Shown one piece after another: positions 8,704-17,208 of a stretch of 64,000 nucleotides of DNA. Where the stretch lies: NCBI RefSeq assembly GCF_007421925.1, contig NZ_QMDX01000007.1, positions 101,473-165,472 on the forward strand, in the 5' to 3' direction. A program made the position numbers and the translations under genes. Under the pieces are notes generated by a model. That model did no database searches and was not told where the DNA came from. It saw nothing but the letters and a program-made list of their open reading frames with translations. How positions within the stretch are numbered: position 1 is the stretch's first letter; the number at the start of each line of letters is the position of its first letter. Source of the stretch: Haloglomus irregulare. GTDB taxonomy: Archaea; Halobacteriota; Halobacteria; Halobacteriales; Haloarculaceae.

Positions 8704-9732
8704 ATGTCCCTCAATTCGCCCAGCTACGCGACTGTTTCGACCGACCAGTGTACCGATTCCCGTCATCACGTCGTCGCCGACGAAACGCCGGCGAACGCGT
8801 CTGGCTGCTGTCCAGAATGTGACGGTGTGCAGCTCGTCAGCGACGACACCGAGACGTACTGTCCCGACTGCGGTCTGATCGTCGAGGATGCCGGCCTGGA
8901 CCACGGCCCGGAGTGGACGCCTTACGACGAAGCAGAGCGGCGCCGAGTCGGCGGGCCGGTGACCCCGATGCGTCACGATTGGGGGATCTCTGCCGAAATC
9001 GGTCGGTTCCGAGACGGCCATGGTCGTGAACTCCCGGCTGCGACCCAGGCCCGCCTGCGTCGACTCCGCCGGTGGGACCGACGGGCCCGCTTCGAGAGCA
9101 AAGCCGACCAGAACCTCGCGCACGGTTTCGGCGAGATCCGTCGGATCGGTGGGGCGCTGGGCGTGGGCGAGAGCATCCAGGCAGAGGCGGGGCAACTGTT
9201 TCGCGAGGCACAGTCGGCAGACCTGATTCGCGGTCGGTCCCTCGAATCGATGGCGAGCGCATCCGTGTACGCGGCGTGTCGCCGCCGCCAACTGCCCCGC
9301 TTTCTCGACGAGATTGCGGAGGCGGCTCGGGTCGACCGTGGGAAGATCCGGCTGGCGTACGGGGTGCTCAATCGGGAGCTGTCGCTTCGGATTCCCCCGG
9401 CGTTGCCCGCCGATTTTCTCCCGCGGCTGGCCAGTGCCGTCGACGCCTTGGAGCGGGTCCGAGAGCGAGCGGCTCACCTCTGTGACTCAGAGGCCGTTGC
9501 CGGTCTCGCGAACGGACGCAAGCCCGCCGGCGTCGCCGCTGGCTGTCTCTACTTCGCAGCTCGAGAACTGGACGGCTACGGGGCAGTTACTCAGGCGGAG
9601 CTCGCGGCGACCGCTCGAATATCCGATGTCAGTCTCCAGCACGTCTGGCAGGACCTCCAGGAGCTCGACCTGCCGGCGTGGCCCACGTGCGGGTCCAATG
9701 CCCGGACCGATACAGAACGGAGGTCCCCATGA
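8704..9732 (+). CDS. tfb: Transcription initiation factor TFB (TFIIB-type)
   Basis: 342 residues. The N-terminal zinc ribbon has C36-P-E-C39 and C53-P-D-C56. The B-finger region is degenerate but present (VGGPVTPMRHDWGISAEIG). Two cyclin-like repeats follow, from about 130 to 225 (LRRLRRWDRRARFESKADQNLAHGF, then SLESMASASVYAACRRRQLPR) and 235 to 320 (GRKPAGVAAGCLYFAARELDG). TFB binds BRE/TATA DNA with TBP and recruits RNA polymerase. Haloarchaea have many TFB paralogues with different promoter preferences; this one is encoded on accessory DNA beside replication genes. Its stop overlaps the start of a zinc-finger micro-gene. Confidence 0.9.
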   Translation: MSLNSPSYATVSTDQCTDSRHHVVADETPANASGCCPECDGVQLVSDDTETYCPDCGLIVEDAGLDHGPEWTPYDEAERRRVGGPVTPMRHDWGISAEIGRFRDGHGRELPAATQARLRRLRRWDRRARFESKADQNLAHGFGEIRRIGGALGVGESIQAEAGQLFREAQSADLIRGRSLESMASASVYAACRRRQLPRFLDEIAEAARVDRGKIRLAYGVLNRELSLRIPPALPADFLPRLASAVDALERVRERAAHLCDSEAVAGLANGRKPAGVAAGCLYFAARELDGYGAVTQAELAATARISDVSLQHVWQDLQELDLPAWPTCGSNARTDTERRSP

Positions 9733-9965
9733 CTGCGGGAGACTCCTGTCACGAGGGAGGTACGGAGATGATGCTTGATCTGGCCGCCGCCGGATGGCAA
9801 CCGGGGGACCCCTGTCCTGAATGTGGCCACTCGATCGTTCACGCCATCGTCCGGGCTGGAGTCACCTTCCGGTCGGATGGGTCGTGTGCGTTGGACGAGA
9901 CACTCGGCGTGTACGAAGCGTTCTGTCCGGAGTGTGACTGGCTCCCCCCGATTTACTCTCCGTAA
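9729..9965 (+). CDS. CPxCG zinc-finger micro-protein coupled to TFB
   Basis: 78 residues from the ATG at 9729; ATGA overlaps the TFB stop codon, so translation is probably coupled. It has two CPEC motifs (CPECGH and CPECDW) that can hold one zinc ion. Haloarchaeal CPxCG micro-proteins are often regulators or protein-protein adaptors. The tight overlap suggests a functional partner of TFB, which is inference. Confidence 0.75.
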   Translation: MTAGDSCHEGGTEMMLDLAAAGWQPGDPCPECGHSIVHAIVRAGVTFRSDGSCALDETLGVYEAFCPECDWLPPIYSP

Positions 9966-10016
9966 GACCACTGGCCGTTACACGTCTACTCATGGGGGGC
10001 GGGTCGTAAAGTCGAC

Positions 10017-10478
10017 TCAGAGTGCATCGGCGAGTTCCTCGCGGAGGATAGTTCGATGGCAGCGTTTCGTCTCGGTGTTCTCGTAACAGACGAGCACGAG
10101 ATCCTCACCCTCCAGCAACCGGGTGTGGAGGGCCTCGAAGGCCGTTTGTGCATCGTCGTCCGTGTTCAGGTGCTCACGATATCGCCTTTCGAAGTCGACA
10201 TCGTCCCACGCCGTGTTGTGTGCCTCTGCATCGTCGAGTCCGTCCGCCTCGAGTTCCTCGGCCCGTCGTTTGATCTGCTCGAGCAAGGTTTGTGGCGGGC
10301 CCAGTGCGGGGTGGTTCTCGTCGACAGCCGGAGCGAACCAGGGCATTAGCGATCTAACTACTCCGACCAAAGCTGCTTGATCGGGCAGGTTTACTAGATC
10401 GTGCTGGAGCGCAGCGACGTAGGTGTCCCGCAGTGTTCCCTGGGTCATGTTTCGAGGTAGTTCGTAATCGGTCTTCAA
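10017..10478 (-). CDS. DUF488-like protein
   Basis: 153 residues. The C-terminal part (about 110-150) carries LVLVCYENTETKRCHRTIL, the L-x-C-x-E-x-CHR signature of DUF488. The N-terminal two thirds are helical and include ERRYREHLNTDDDAQTAFEAL, also DUF488-like. The function of DUF488 is not established. It is transcribed away from pcn, and the two share an intergenic region of about 145 bp with a common promoter motif. Confidence 0.75.
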   Translation of the reverse strand: MKTDYELPRNMTQGTLRDTYVAALQHDLVNLPDQAALVGVVRSLMPWFAPAVDENHPALGPPQTLLEQIKRRAEELEADGLDDAEAHNTAWDDVDFERRYREHLNTDDDAQTAFEALHTRLLEGEDLVLVCYENTETKRCHRTILREELADAL

Positions 10479-10513
10479 ATCAGTCGCAGTGCGGCTTCTT
10501 GCTTACCTTGGCG

Positions 10514-10550
10514 TATTCGCGAATTTACCGTCCCGAAGGGGGTGAGGGAG
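10514..10550. promoter_or_regulatory. Shared module promoter motif, copy 1 (upstream of pcn)
   Basis: GAATTTACCGTCCC, six bases, then GGTGAGGG, preceded by the palindrome ATTCGCGAAT. Two similar boxes occur at 12458 and 14008, each upstream of another gene of the module. TTTA can serve as TATA and the CGAA before it as BRE. It lies about 100 bp upstream of the pcn ATG, in the gap to the divergent DUF488 gene. Confidence 0.45.
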
Positions 10551-10623
10551 AGTCGGAGTCGACACGGTACCGCTCCAATCGACTCTTACCTCTCACTCCT
10601 AGTTGCTGCTCTTACCACTAGCC

Positions 10624-11544
10624 ATGAGTACAGAAACACCCCCAGAGAGCGCAGATAGCGACGAACTCGACGATTCATCTGTCGATCCGTCGTCGACCAG
10701 TCCGCAAGAGGGTCCGACACCTGACCAATCGCCGGATGATGAGACGGCATCGTCGTCCGGAGAAGGTAAGTCTGACACGCCTGACGCCACCGGTCCGCCG
10801 TCGACGTTCCGGGCGGCGATTCAGTCGGAACCGCTGAAGGATATCCTGCGGGCACTCAGGGCGACCGTCGATGAGGCCCGCGTGAAAATCGACGAGATGG
10901 GCATCCGCGTCCGGGCGGTCGACCCCGCGAACGTCGCGATGGATGACCTCAATCTCTCGGCGAGCGCGTTCGAGTCCTACGACGCGACTCCCGGCGTCAT
11001 CGGAGTCGATCTCGACCGACTCTGGGATCCGGTTTCGCTCGCAAACAAAGGCGATCTCGTCCAACTTCACCTCGACACGGAGAGCCGGAAGCTGGTCGTG
11101 GCCGTCGCCGGCCTCAAGTTCCAGATGGCCTGTCTGGATCCGGCGACGATTCGGTCGGAACCGACGCTTCCCGAGCTGGAGCTACCAGCGAGCGTCACCG
11201 TCGACCGCGACGCGCTCCGCCAGGGGGTGAAAGCGGCCGATCTGGTTGCTGACCACGTCGGCTTCCGAATGACCCCCGACGAGGAAGTGTTCCGGATCGA
11301 TGCCGAGGGTGACACGGACAGCGTCGACTTCCGGATTGATGCCGACGACTGGGAGGCGGTCACCCTCGCGGAGGCGTCCTCGCTGTTCAGCCTGGACTAC
11401 ATGAAGAAGATCGTGCGGACGGTCCCCGCCGGAACTACGGTGACGATCGACTTCGGCACCGAGTTTCCGGCGATGCTCTCGTACGACATCGGCGACGGGG
11501 ACGGATCGATGATCCGGATGCTCGCCCCACGAATCGAGACATGA
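10624..11544 (+). CDS. pcn: DNA polymerase sliding clamp PCNA with acidic N-terminal tail
   Basis: 306 residues from the ATG at 10624 (an upstream start would only add MLLLPLA). Residues 1-61 are an acidic Ser/Asp/Pro-rich tail absent from usual PCNA of about 247 residues. The clamp starts at FRAAIQSEPLKDILRALRATVDEARVKI and includes GIRVRAVDPANVAMDDLNLS. It ends with MIRMLAPRIET, like the usual C-terminus that receives client proteins. PCNA encircles DNA and tethers polymerase, ligase and nucleases. A plasmid-borne paralogue beside other replication genes suggests element-specific replication. A DUF6166-like gene follows after 25 bp. Confidence 0.9.
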   Translation: MSTETPPESADSDELDDSSVDPSSTSPQEGPTPDQSPDDETASSSGEGKSDTPDATGPPSTFRAAIQSEPLKDILRALRATVDEARVKIDEMGIRVRAVDPANVAMDDLNLSASAFESYDATPGVIGVDLDRLWDPVSLANKGDLVQLHLDTESRKLVVAVAGLKFQMACLDPATIRSEPTLPELELPASVTVDRDALRQGVKAADLVADHVGFRMTPDEEVFRIDAEGDTDSVDFRIDADDWEAVTLAEASSLFSLDYMKKIVRTVPAGTTVTIDFGTEFPAMLSYDIGDGDGSMIRMLAPRIET

Positions 11545-11569
11545 CCACCCCCCTCGGCATCCATCGCGT

Positions 11570-12442
11570 ATGAAAACCAGCTACTCACGATCGACGCATC
11601 GCGCTCGGCGGTACCGGGGCGAGCGAACCCTCGGGGGCTGTCTCGTTTACGCCGACGACGATCTCCTCGACAAGCACCTCTCAGTCCATCCAGTGTCGCC
11701 CGGTGGTTTTGATTGGGGACCGGACGCAGCTCCTGAACGTGCTTGCCAGCTCGCCATCGCGCTGCTCGCGCCAACACTCGGACTCGAAGTCGCTGTCGAC
11801 GACTACCATCTCTTCGCCGAGAACTTCGTCCGCCGGGAACTCACGGGCGATGAATGGTCGGTTCGTCTCCAGGACCTCCGCGAGTCGGGCTATCGAGAGC
11901 AGTACATGCACCGGGAGTATCCGGAGAATACCGCTCCAGAGCCTGCGGACGTCGAGATCGAGACCATCGACCTGGACACGATCACCTACGCCGAGGAACT
12001 CGCGCTGATCCGCCGGTATGACGAGGTACTCTGGAAGAAGGGAAACGTCCGCGGCAATCTGGTCAGACTCCAGGCGATCCGACGTGGCGAGCGTGACCCG
12101 GCGGCCGAGCCGTTCTCCAAGCAGTGGCTCTCGACACATGGACGGCTCACTTCGTCGGCTGCCAAACGAGCGCTTGGAGAGGAGTTCGAGACGATGGGCG
12201 AGTTCGCCGCCTGGGCTTGTTATGCGACTTCGCTCACGACGGTCGACCACGTCGGGGAATCGACGGCGACGACGATTCGGAATCTCCGACCGACGCTCGT
12301 CCGGTGGTTCGGGGGAGAAGAGTACATTCCCCGATACGACGACGAACAGGAGACGCTCGTGATTGAGGACACCGACGAGGATGACAGGAACGAGGAAACA
12401 GCCGAGGATGACTCTTCGATCGCCGCTTCTGGAAAGTCATGA
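11570..12442 (+). CDS. DUF6166-like protein in PCNA operon
   Basis: 290 residues. The N-terminal half fits DUF6166 (RYRGERTLGGCLVYADDDLLD, then SPGGFDWGPDAAPERACQLA IALL in two consecutive stretches), a domain of unknown function found in phages and plasmids. The middle has a charged helical segment (ITYAEELALIRRYDEVLWKK). The end has a helical stretch before an acidic tail. It starts 25 bp after pcn, so it is probably cotranscribed. Function unknown. Confidence 0.6.
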   Translation: MKTSYSRSTHRARRYRGERTLGGCLVYADDDLLDKHLSVHPVSPGGFDWGPDAAPERACQLAIALLAPTLGLEVAVDDYHLFAENFVRRELTGDEWSVRLQDLRESGYREQYMHREYPENTAPEPADVEIETIDLDTITYAEELALIRRYDEVLWKKGNVRGNLVRLQAIRRGERDPAAEPFSKQWLSTHGRLTSSAAKRALGEEFETMGEFAAWACYATSLTTVDHVGESTATTIRNLRPTLVRWFGGEEYIPRYDDEQETLVIEDTDEDDRNEETAEDDSSIAASGKS

Positions 12443-12457
12443 ACTGCACGCCCCCTG

Positions 12458-12488
12458 TGATTTAGCGACCCGAATCGGCTGAGGGGCG
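12458..12488 (+). promoter_or_regulatory. Shared module promoter motif, copy 2
   Basis: TGATTTAGCGACCC-GAATCGG followed by CTGAGGGGCGG. It matches the boxes at 10521 and 14008 in order and spacing and lies about 78 bp upstream of the ATG at 12539. Confidence 0.4.
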
Positions 12489-12538
12489 GACTAGCTACGT
12501 TCTCCATCCAACGAGAGCGGCGTTCGCCTTCGTTCATC

Positions 12539-14002
12539 ATGTCCACACCAACACAACCAGACCCACCCACCGCTGATGGTGCGCCACGCTCGATGACGAC
12601 GGCCGTTCCAGTCGCAGACCTGCTCGCCAGTGAGACGACGCTCTCCTTTGCTGGCCTCACTCCTGCTGATCCGGGCGAGTATCCTGATACGATTTCATCG
12701 GAAGCTCGGTGTCTCGATCCCGATCCCCGGTCGCTGAAGGATGTCATCGCGACGCTCCCGCAGGCGAGTTCCGGGGAGCTCTGGGCGACCAACGAGTTCG
12801 TCGGCGTGGACGGAACCGTCGATATCGAGGCAATTCGCGACGTTCACGGATTGGATGTCGACGCGCTCGAGGACGCAGCGGGGTGTTCACTCGGCGAGCT
12901 TGCGACGAGAGCGTCGTCGGATCCGTTGGTTCGTATCCGCGACCACCAGGACATCGTCGACGAGCGCCGGAAGGCGCTGTGTGCCCTCGGCTACGACGTC
13001 AAGTTCCGCTGGCAGATCGCCTCGGACCGATATTCGATCATTAACCCACAGGAGGCGTATCTCCCCATCATCAGTGCGCTCCAGCAGCGCGGTGAGACTG
13101 CCGCGTTCGGCTGGGCGAGTTACCGGGACTGGGGTGGCCTCCTCAAGATGTTCGTCGTCTGCCCGGGCCTCAAACACACCGTCTCGGGGAGTGAGGACAC
13201 AGAGTTCGATGACCACACCAACGGCGTGACGAGCGTCGGTGACTCGGACGAGACCGATTTGATCGTGTACGGCGGCTTCGAGACCGGGTATGACTTCCGC
13301 GGGACGCAGACGCTGTGGGCGAAGCCCATCCTCTACTTCCCCGAGACTGGAGCTGTCGTTCCCGATACGGGGAAGCGTTACACGCGCCGGCACTACGGGC
13401 GGGCGACCGACGCCAGTCACGAGCGAGCGAACGACCGTGTTCCGATCAACGAGTGGTGGAAAGCGATCTACGACGACGTCGCCGACCGCCTCATCGACGT
13501 CGACCGGGCGATTCGCCGCACTCGGGCCATCGCGTACGACTTCGAGGTACTCCCATTCGACGCGGCTACGTGCTACCAGTACTGGGGCGTTGCCACCACG
13601 TACGCCGAGGCCGCTGCCGACCGGGCGACGACCCTCGCCTCGCCGCCGTCCCGACCGACAGTGTATAATATTCAGCTGTCGCTGCTGATCGCACTCCTCG
13701 ATTCATACGAGGGCTCGCTGGCGTCGGATACGTACCAGGAGTACATCGAGGTGGCCGGTGAACTCCTCCGCAAACCGGCCATGATGATTCAGCTCGCGCT
13801 GAAGGAACACGACCGACAGGTCGAGGAATCGGACGAGCGTGTGCTCGCAGACGATCAACAGACCCTCAGCGACGCGCTGGAGGACATCGTCGACATCCCT
13901 GGTATCGAGGTCGATACGGAGGTCGATCTCTCAGACGGCGGCGCACAACAGCTCCACGACCGCGTCCAGCGACGGCTCGACGATCTCCACGACGCATCCT
14001 GA
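12539..14002 (+). CDS. Plasmid/phage-type protein, possibly DUF932-like
   Basis: 487 residues. The central part (about 155-270) contains RWQIASDRYSIINPQEAY, then GWASYRDWGGLLKMFVVCP and YGGFETGYDFRGTQTLWAKP. The arrangement recalls DUF932 (phage/plasmid-like) proteins, but the match is uncertain. The C-terminal third is helical and acidic. It lies between the DUF6166-like gene and the AAA ATPase gene on the same strand. A DUF932-like protein next to a MoxR/CobS-type ATPase is a pairing I associate with plasmids and phages; the role is unknown. Confidence 0.45.
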   Translation: MSTPTQPDPPTADGAPRSMTTAVPVADLLASETTLSFAGLTPADPGEYPDTISSEARCLDPDPRSLKDVIATLPQASSGELWATNEFVGVDGTVDIEAIRDVHGLDVDALEDAAGCSLGELATRASSDPLVRIRDHQDIVDERRKALCALGYDVKFRWQIASDRYSIINPQEAYLPIISALQQRGETAAFGWASYRDWGGLLKMFVVCPGLKHTVSGSEDTEFDDHTNGVTSVGDSDETDLIVYGGFETGYDFRGTQTLWAKPILYFPETGAVVPDTGKRYTRRHYGRATDASHERANDRVPINEWWKAIYDDVADRLIDVDRAIRRTRAIAYDFEVLPFDAATCYQYWGVATTYAEAAADRATTLASPPSRPTVYNIQLSLLIALLDSYEGSLASDTYQEYIEVAGELLRKPAMMIQLALKEHDRQVEESDERVLADDQQTLSDALEDIVDIPGIEVDTEVDLSDGGAQQLHDRVQRRLDDLHDAS

Positions 14003-14007
14003 CCGCC

Positions 14008-14038
14008 GAATTTACCGACCCACAATCGGGTGGCGGGA
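14008..14038 (+). promoter_or_regulatory. Shared module promoter motif, copy 3
   Basis: GAATTTACCGACCC-ACAATCGG followed by GTGGCGGG, 55 bp upstream of the ATG at 14066. Nearly the same 14-base core occurs upstream of pcn. Confidence 0.45.
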
Positions 14039-14065
14039 TTCCCTCGTGGGTTCCGTCTCCTACCC

Positions 14066-15676
14066 ATGTCCTCATCCGAGTCAGATTCAGCTGTCGACCG
14101 GCCCGAACCGCTCGTCGTCCTCTCACACCTCGTCCATCGTCTGCTCAAGCGCGAGGGAGGGAATGTCCCGCTCGAGCGCGTGACCCTCCGAGTCAGCGAC
14201 TACGTCGATATCGGCGATCAGGAGGCCGCGGACCTCATCGATGCTGGTGCTGCCGAGGGGATTTTCACTCTCGACCGGGGGTCCGGGGGAAGTACGACCA
14301 TCGTTGGGGTCTCGCCCCAAGGGGAGGAGCCGGCCGTGATCACGGAGGCCTTCGGTGGTCCTGCTGGCGCTACTGGGGCTGCCGATTTTCAAGCCCTTGA
14401 GGTCGTCACCGAGAGCATTGCGACTGCACTCCGTGATGCCGGCTACGCGACGTTCACCGATCTCGCGGACGCCGATGTCAGTGATCTCACCGGGTTAACC
14501 GGGACGCTAACCGAGAGTCGCGCGGAGGCGATCATCCAGGCAGCACCCCGGCACGTCCCGGTTGGCGTGTGGCTCGCCCGGAGCGCCGGCGTCCGATACG
14601 GTCGACGCGTGGATGAGACGACGGGTCGAGGGACGGCCCGGGTGGTCGATATCACTGCCGCCACCGAGCCTGTCGGCGAACCCCGCTATCGATCCGAGGG
14701 GCTTGAGCCGGACGCTGTCGAGGCCCAGTACGTCTCCGATATCGACCGGAACGAACAGGACCCGGTGCCGACAGGTCTACACGTCCTTGACGATCCTGAC
14801 CACCCCGATGTCCCGAAGGCTGTGACCCATCCCGAGGCGGGTGACGATGCCCTGCCAGTCGATGTGTCTGGGGAAGTGGTTCCACCAGCGGTTCCGACGG
14901 AGCCGCGGCTCCAGCTTCCACTAGACGAGCTGCTCGCGAAGAAACTGGCCCGTGGGCTAGTTCCGGTCCGTCTGGTTGGCCCACGGGGCTCCGGGAAGAA
15001 CTACCTCGTCAAGTACCTGTGTCACCGGACGAACCGTGGCTACGTCTCGGTGGACTGTGACGAGGCAACCCACACGGAGGACCTGTTCGGACCGCTCACG
15101 CCCACCGAAGACGGGTTGATCGCGCCTCGGAACGGGCCGGCCAAGCAAGCACTACTGAATGGGTCGGTGCTGGTACTCAACGAGTTCCCCGTGATGCGGG
15201 CCGGCGCTGCGATGTCGCTCCATCGCCTGCTCAACGAGGGCAAACTCCTCGTGAAAGCACACGGCGAACTGGTCGAACCTCATCCGTCGGCACGAATTGT
15301 GATTACGATGAATCCGCCGACTCGTGAGTACCGAGATTCCGAACCGATGAACTCGGCCACACGTGGTCGGTTCCGGGCGCTCGAACAGCCCTACATTCAG
15401 GAAGTCGACGAGGAGGTCGCGACGCTGGATGCACAGGTGAACGCCAGTCACGAGGTCGTGGACCGGGGAACGCTCCGGAAGATCGTCCAGTTCGCTCACC
15501 AGACCCGGCAGAACGAGAACTGGCCGACGCTCTCGACGCGGAATCTGACGATTCTCTGTGAGCACATCGAGGACGGCGCCTCCCCGAAGGCCGCGGTGAA
15601 GAACGAGGTGTGGGCAGTGGCTGAGCCGAATCAGTATCCCGAAGACACCTACGAGACGCTCAACGACTATCTGTGA
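14066..15676 (+). CDS. MoxR/CobS-like AAA ATPase
   Basis: 536 residues from the ATG at 14066; the longer frame to 14030 adds an unlikely leader. The N-terminal 80 residues look like a winged helix. Helix-hairpin-helix-like segments follow (about 115-170, ATALRDAGYATFTDLADADV). The ATPase lies from about 290: Walker A VGPRGSGKN, Walker B LVLNEF, sensor 1 VITMNPP and an arginine in NSATRGRFR. AAA ATPases of the MoxR/CobS/dynein-related group remodel protein complexes and usually need a partner (often a VWA protein, not seen here). It is the last gene of the replication/transcription module. Confidence 0.75.
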   Translation: MSSSESDSAVDRPEPLVVLSHLVHRLLKREGGNVPLERVTLRVSDYVDIGDQEAADLIDAGAAEGIFTLDRGSGGSTTIVGVSPQGEEPAVITEAFGGPAGATGAADFQALEVVTESIATALRDAGYATFTDLADADVSDLTGLTGTLTESRAEAIIQAAPRHVPVGVWLARSAGVRYGRRVDETTGRGTARVVDITAATEPVGEPRYRSEGLEPDAVEAQYVSDIDRNEQDPVPTGLHVLDDPDHPDVPKAVTHPEAGDDALPVDVSGEVVPPAVPTEPRLQLPLDELLAKKLARGLVPVRLVGPRGSGKNYLVKYLCHRTNRGYVSVDCDEATHTEDLFGPLTPTEDGLIAPRNGPAKQALLNGSVLVLNEFPVMRAGAAMSLHRLLNEGKLLVKAHGELVEPHPSARIVITMNPPTREYRDSEPMNSATRGRFRALEQPYIQEVDEEVATLDAQVNASHEVVDRGTLRKIVQFAHQTRQNENWPTLSTRNLTILCEHIEDGASPKAAVKNEVWAVAEPNQYPEDTYETLNDYL

Positions 15677-15742
15677 TTATTTCCGAAAACTGAGTCATAT
15701 CGGTCGTCGTCTATGGTCAGTCTTGAACGGAATGGCGGAGCG

Positions 15743-16075
15743 CTACTCAGGAGGGACCCACACGTTCTGTAGAATTTCATGAGCCTCCGCCATGACTTGA
15801 GCGCGACGGCGATTATCGGCGTTCCTCGCTTCTCGAAGCATGCCCAACACCTGATCTATCTTCTCCTGACTATCCTCTGGAGCTGTACTGATCTTTTCGA
15901 GCTCCTCAATAGCGACGTGGAAGCATGAATCACGAAGTGTGAAATCAGGACCGGCGCTTCCCGGTTCATCATAGCCGGTTGTTCCATCGGCTGGAGCACT
16001 GCCCTCTCTGGTCATATCAATGGCCTCTGCAAGATGCTCGTTATTAGTGACGTTTTCTCCGTTTACGTAGTCCAT
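15743..16075 (-). CDS. Small acidic helical protein beside an IS element
   Basis: 110 residues, acidic, with two predicted helices (AIEELEKISTAPEDSQEKI, RRRAQVMAEAHEILQN). The start codon lies only 4 bp from the inverted repeat of the IS5-type element, so its own promoter or true N-terminus may have been lost to the insertion. No family recognised. Confidence 0.45.
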   Translation of the reverse strand: MDYVNGENVTNNEHLAEAIDMTREGSAPADGTTGYDEPGSAGPDFTLRDSCFHVAIEELEKISTAPEDSQEKIDQVLGMLREARNADNRRRAQVMAEAHEILQNVWVPPE

Positions 16076-16155
16076 CTACTGCTCTATTGAAAATGGAAGA
16101 CGGCGTCGGGATTACTCCGGAACAAGTTTGATGAAATGAGGTCGAGTAGGCGATT

Positions 16156-16980
16156 ATGGGAGTCGCGTTGCTCGATCTCGTTGAGACAGCACTACCTGTA
16201 GCCAAACAAGCGTTGGGGAATCGAGCGGGCAAGCCCGACTCGGGCGGGCTTGCCCGCGAGGCCCACATCGTCGCACACTGTATTCGCAAGGAAGAGGGCC
16301 ACAGCTACGCCGAACTCGTTGACCGGATGAGTCTCATGCCGGCGGTCTGCGACCGCCTCGGCGTCCACCCGGACGCGCCACCTGATCCAACCACGTTCTA
16401 CCACTCGTTCGACCGCTACGCGATGTACATCTGGCGGGCGTTGCTGCACATCTCCGCGCAGCAACACCCGCAGTCTGGTCATGTTGCACTGGACAGCACG
16501 TTCCTCGAACGCAACCAAGCCTCGCAATACTACCGCCAGCGTCGCGGACAAAACGTGAAAACGGTCAAAGCGACAACGCTGACCGATACAGAGTCGTTAG
16601 CGGTGCTGGACGTCCACTGCTGTATCGAGCGCGAACACGATACGAAGGCTGGCCCGCGGGTCGTCCGCCGGAACGCGGACGACCTGCGGGCCGTAGCTGC
16701 CGACAACGGATTCCAAGACTGGCACACTGAGTACGAGATCGCTGCACTGGACGTCGAGTACCTCGTTCACTACCGCGGTTCAACAGCGAAAGCAACCGCG
16801 AATAACGCACTCATCCGCGCAAAAGGCTACACACAGCGGTGGATGTCCGAGACATCCTACTCGACGGTCAAGCGAACGCAGGACTCCGCCCTGCATTCGC
16901 GGTCCTGGTACCGACAATTCCGTGAAATCGTCCTCTTATTCGCCCTCAACAACCTCAAGAAACTCACCAAAACGCTATGA
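16156..16980 (+). CDS. IS5-family transposase
   Basis: 274 residues. The DDE triad is visible as D in GHVALDSTFLERN, D in AVAADNGFQD and E in RWMSETSYSTVKR. The protein ends FREIVLLFALNNLKKLTKTL, as is usual for the haloarchaeal IS5 group. The length is complete. Near the 5' end the gene contains a strong stem-loop (16225-16257). Confidence 0.88.
   Translation: MGVALLDLVETALPVAKQALGNRAGKPDSGGLAREAHIVAHCIRKEEGHSYAELVDRMSLMPAVCDRLGVHPDAPPDPTTFYHSFDRYAMYIWRALLHISAQQHPQSGHVALDSTFLERNQASQYYRQRRGQNVKTVKATTLTDTESLAVLDVHCCIEREHDTKAGPRVVRRNADDLRAVAADNGFQDWHTEYEIAALDVEYLVHYRGSTAKATANNALIRAKGYTQRWMSETSYSTVKRTQDSALHSRSWYRQFREIVLLFALNNLKKLTKTL
16225..16257 (+). other. 13-bp stem-loop inside the transposase gene
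   Basis: GCGGGCAAGCCCG (16225-16237) and its complement CGGGCTTGCCCGC (16245-16257), 7-base loop, perfect. It could limit transposase expression from outside transcripts, as hairpins do in some bacterial IS elements; that role is inferred. Confidence 0.45.
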
Positions 16981-17208
16981 TCCTACCGCCGTACCGCATT
17001 TTCAATAGAGCAGGTTCTCGTGGATTTCACCGTCTGCTTGCTTGGTATTGGATACATCTTCAGCAAGCAGACGTCTCAACTAACCGGCTTTGTGATGTAC
17101 TGATTGCTCCCTGACTGGTTCGTGGTCCATCATTCCGACACCGAGCCGGTAACTGAATTAGACCTGTCTCCCTCTCTCGCAGCCAGCAAGCCTAAGTCGC
17201 TACGCCTG

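Larger units (their letters stand above)
16079..17013 (+). mobile_element. IS5-type insertion sequence, complete
   Basis: 935 bp bounded by perfect inverted repeats CTGCTCTATTGAAAATG (16079-16095) and its complement (16997-17013). It carries one transposase gene. The flanks show no clear target duplication. A MITE with the same ends is at 18963-19184. Confidence 0.85.
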
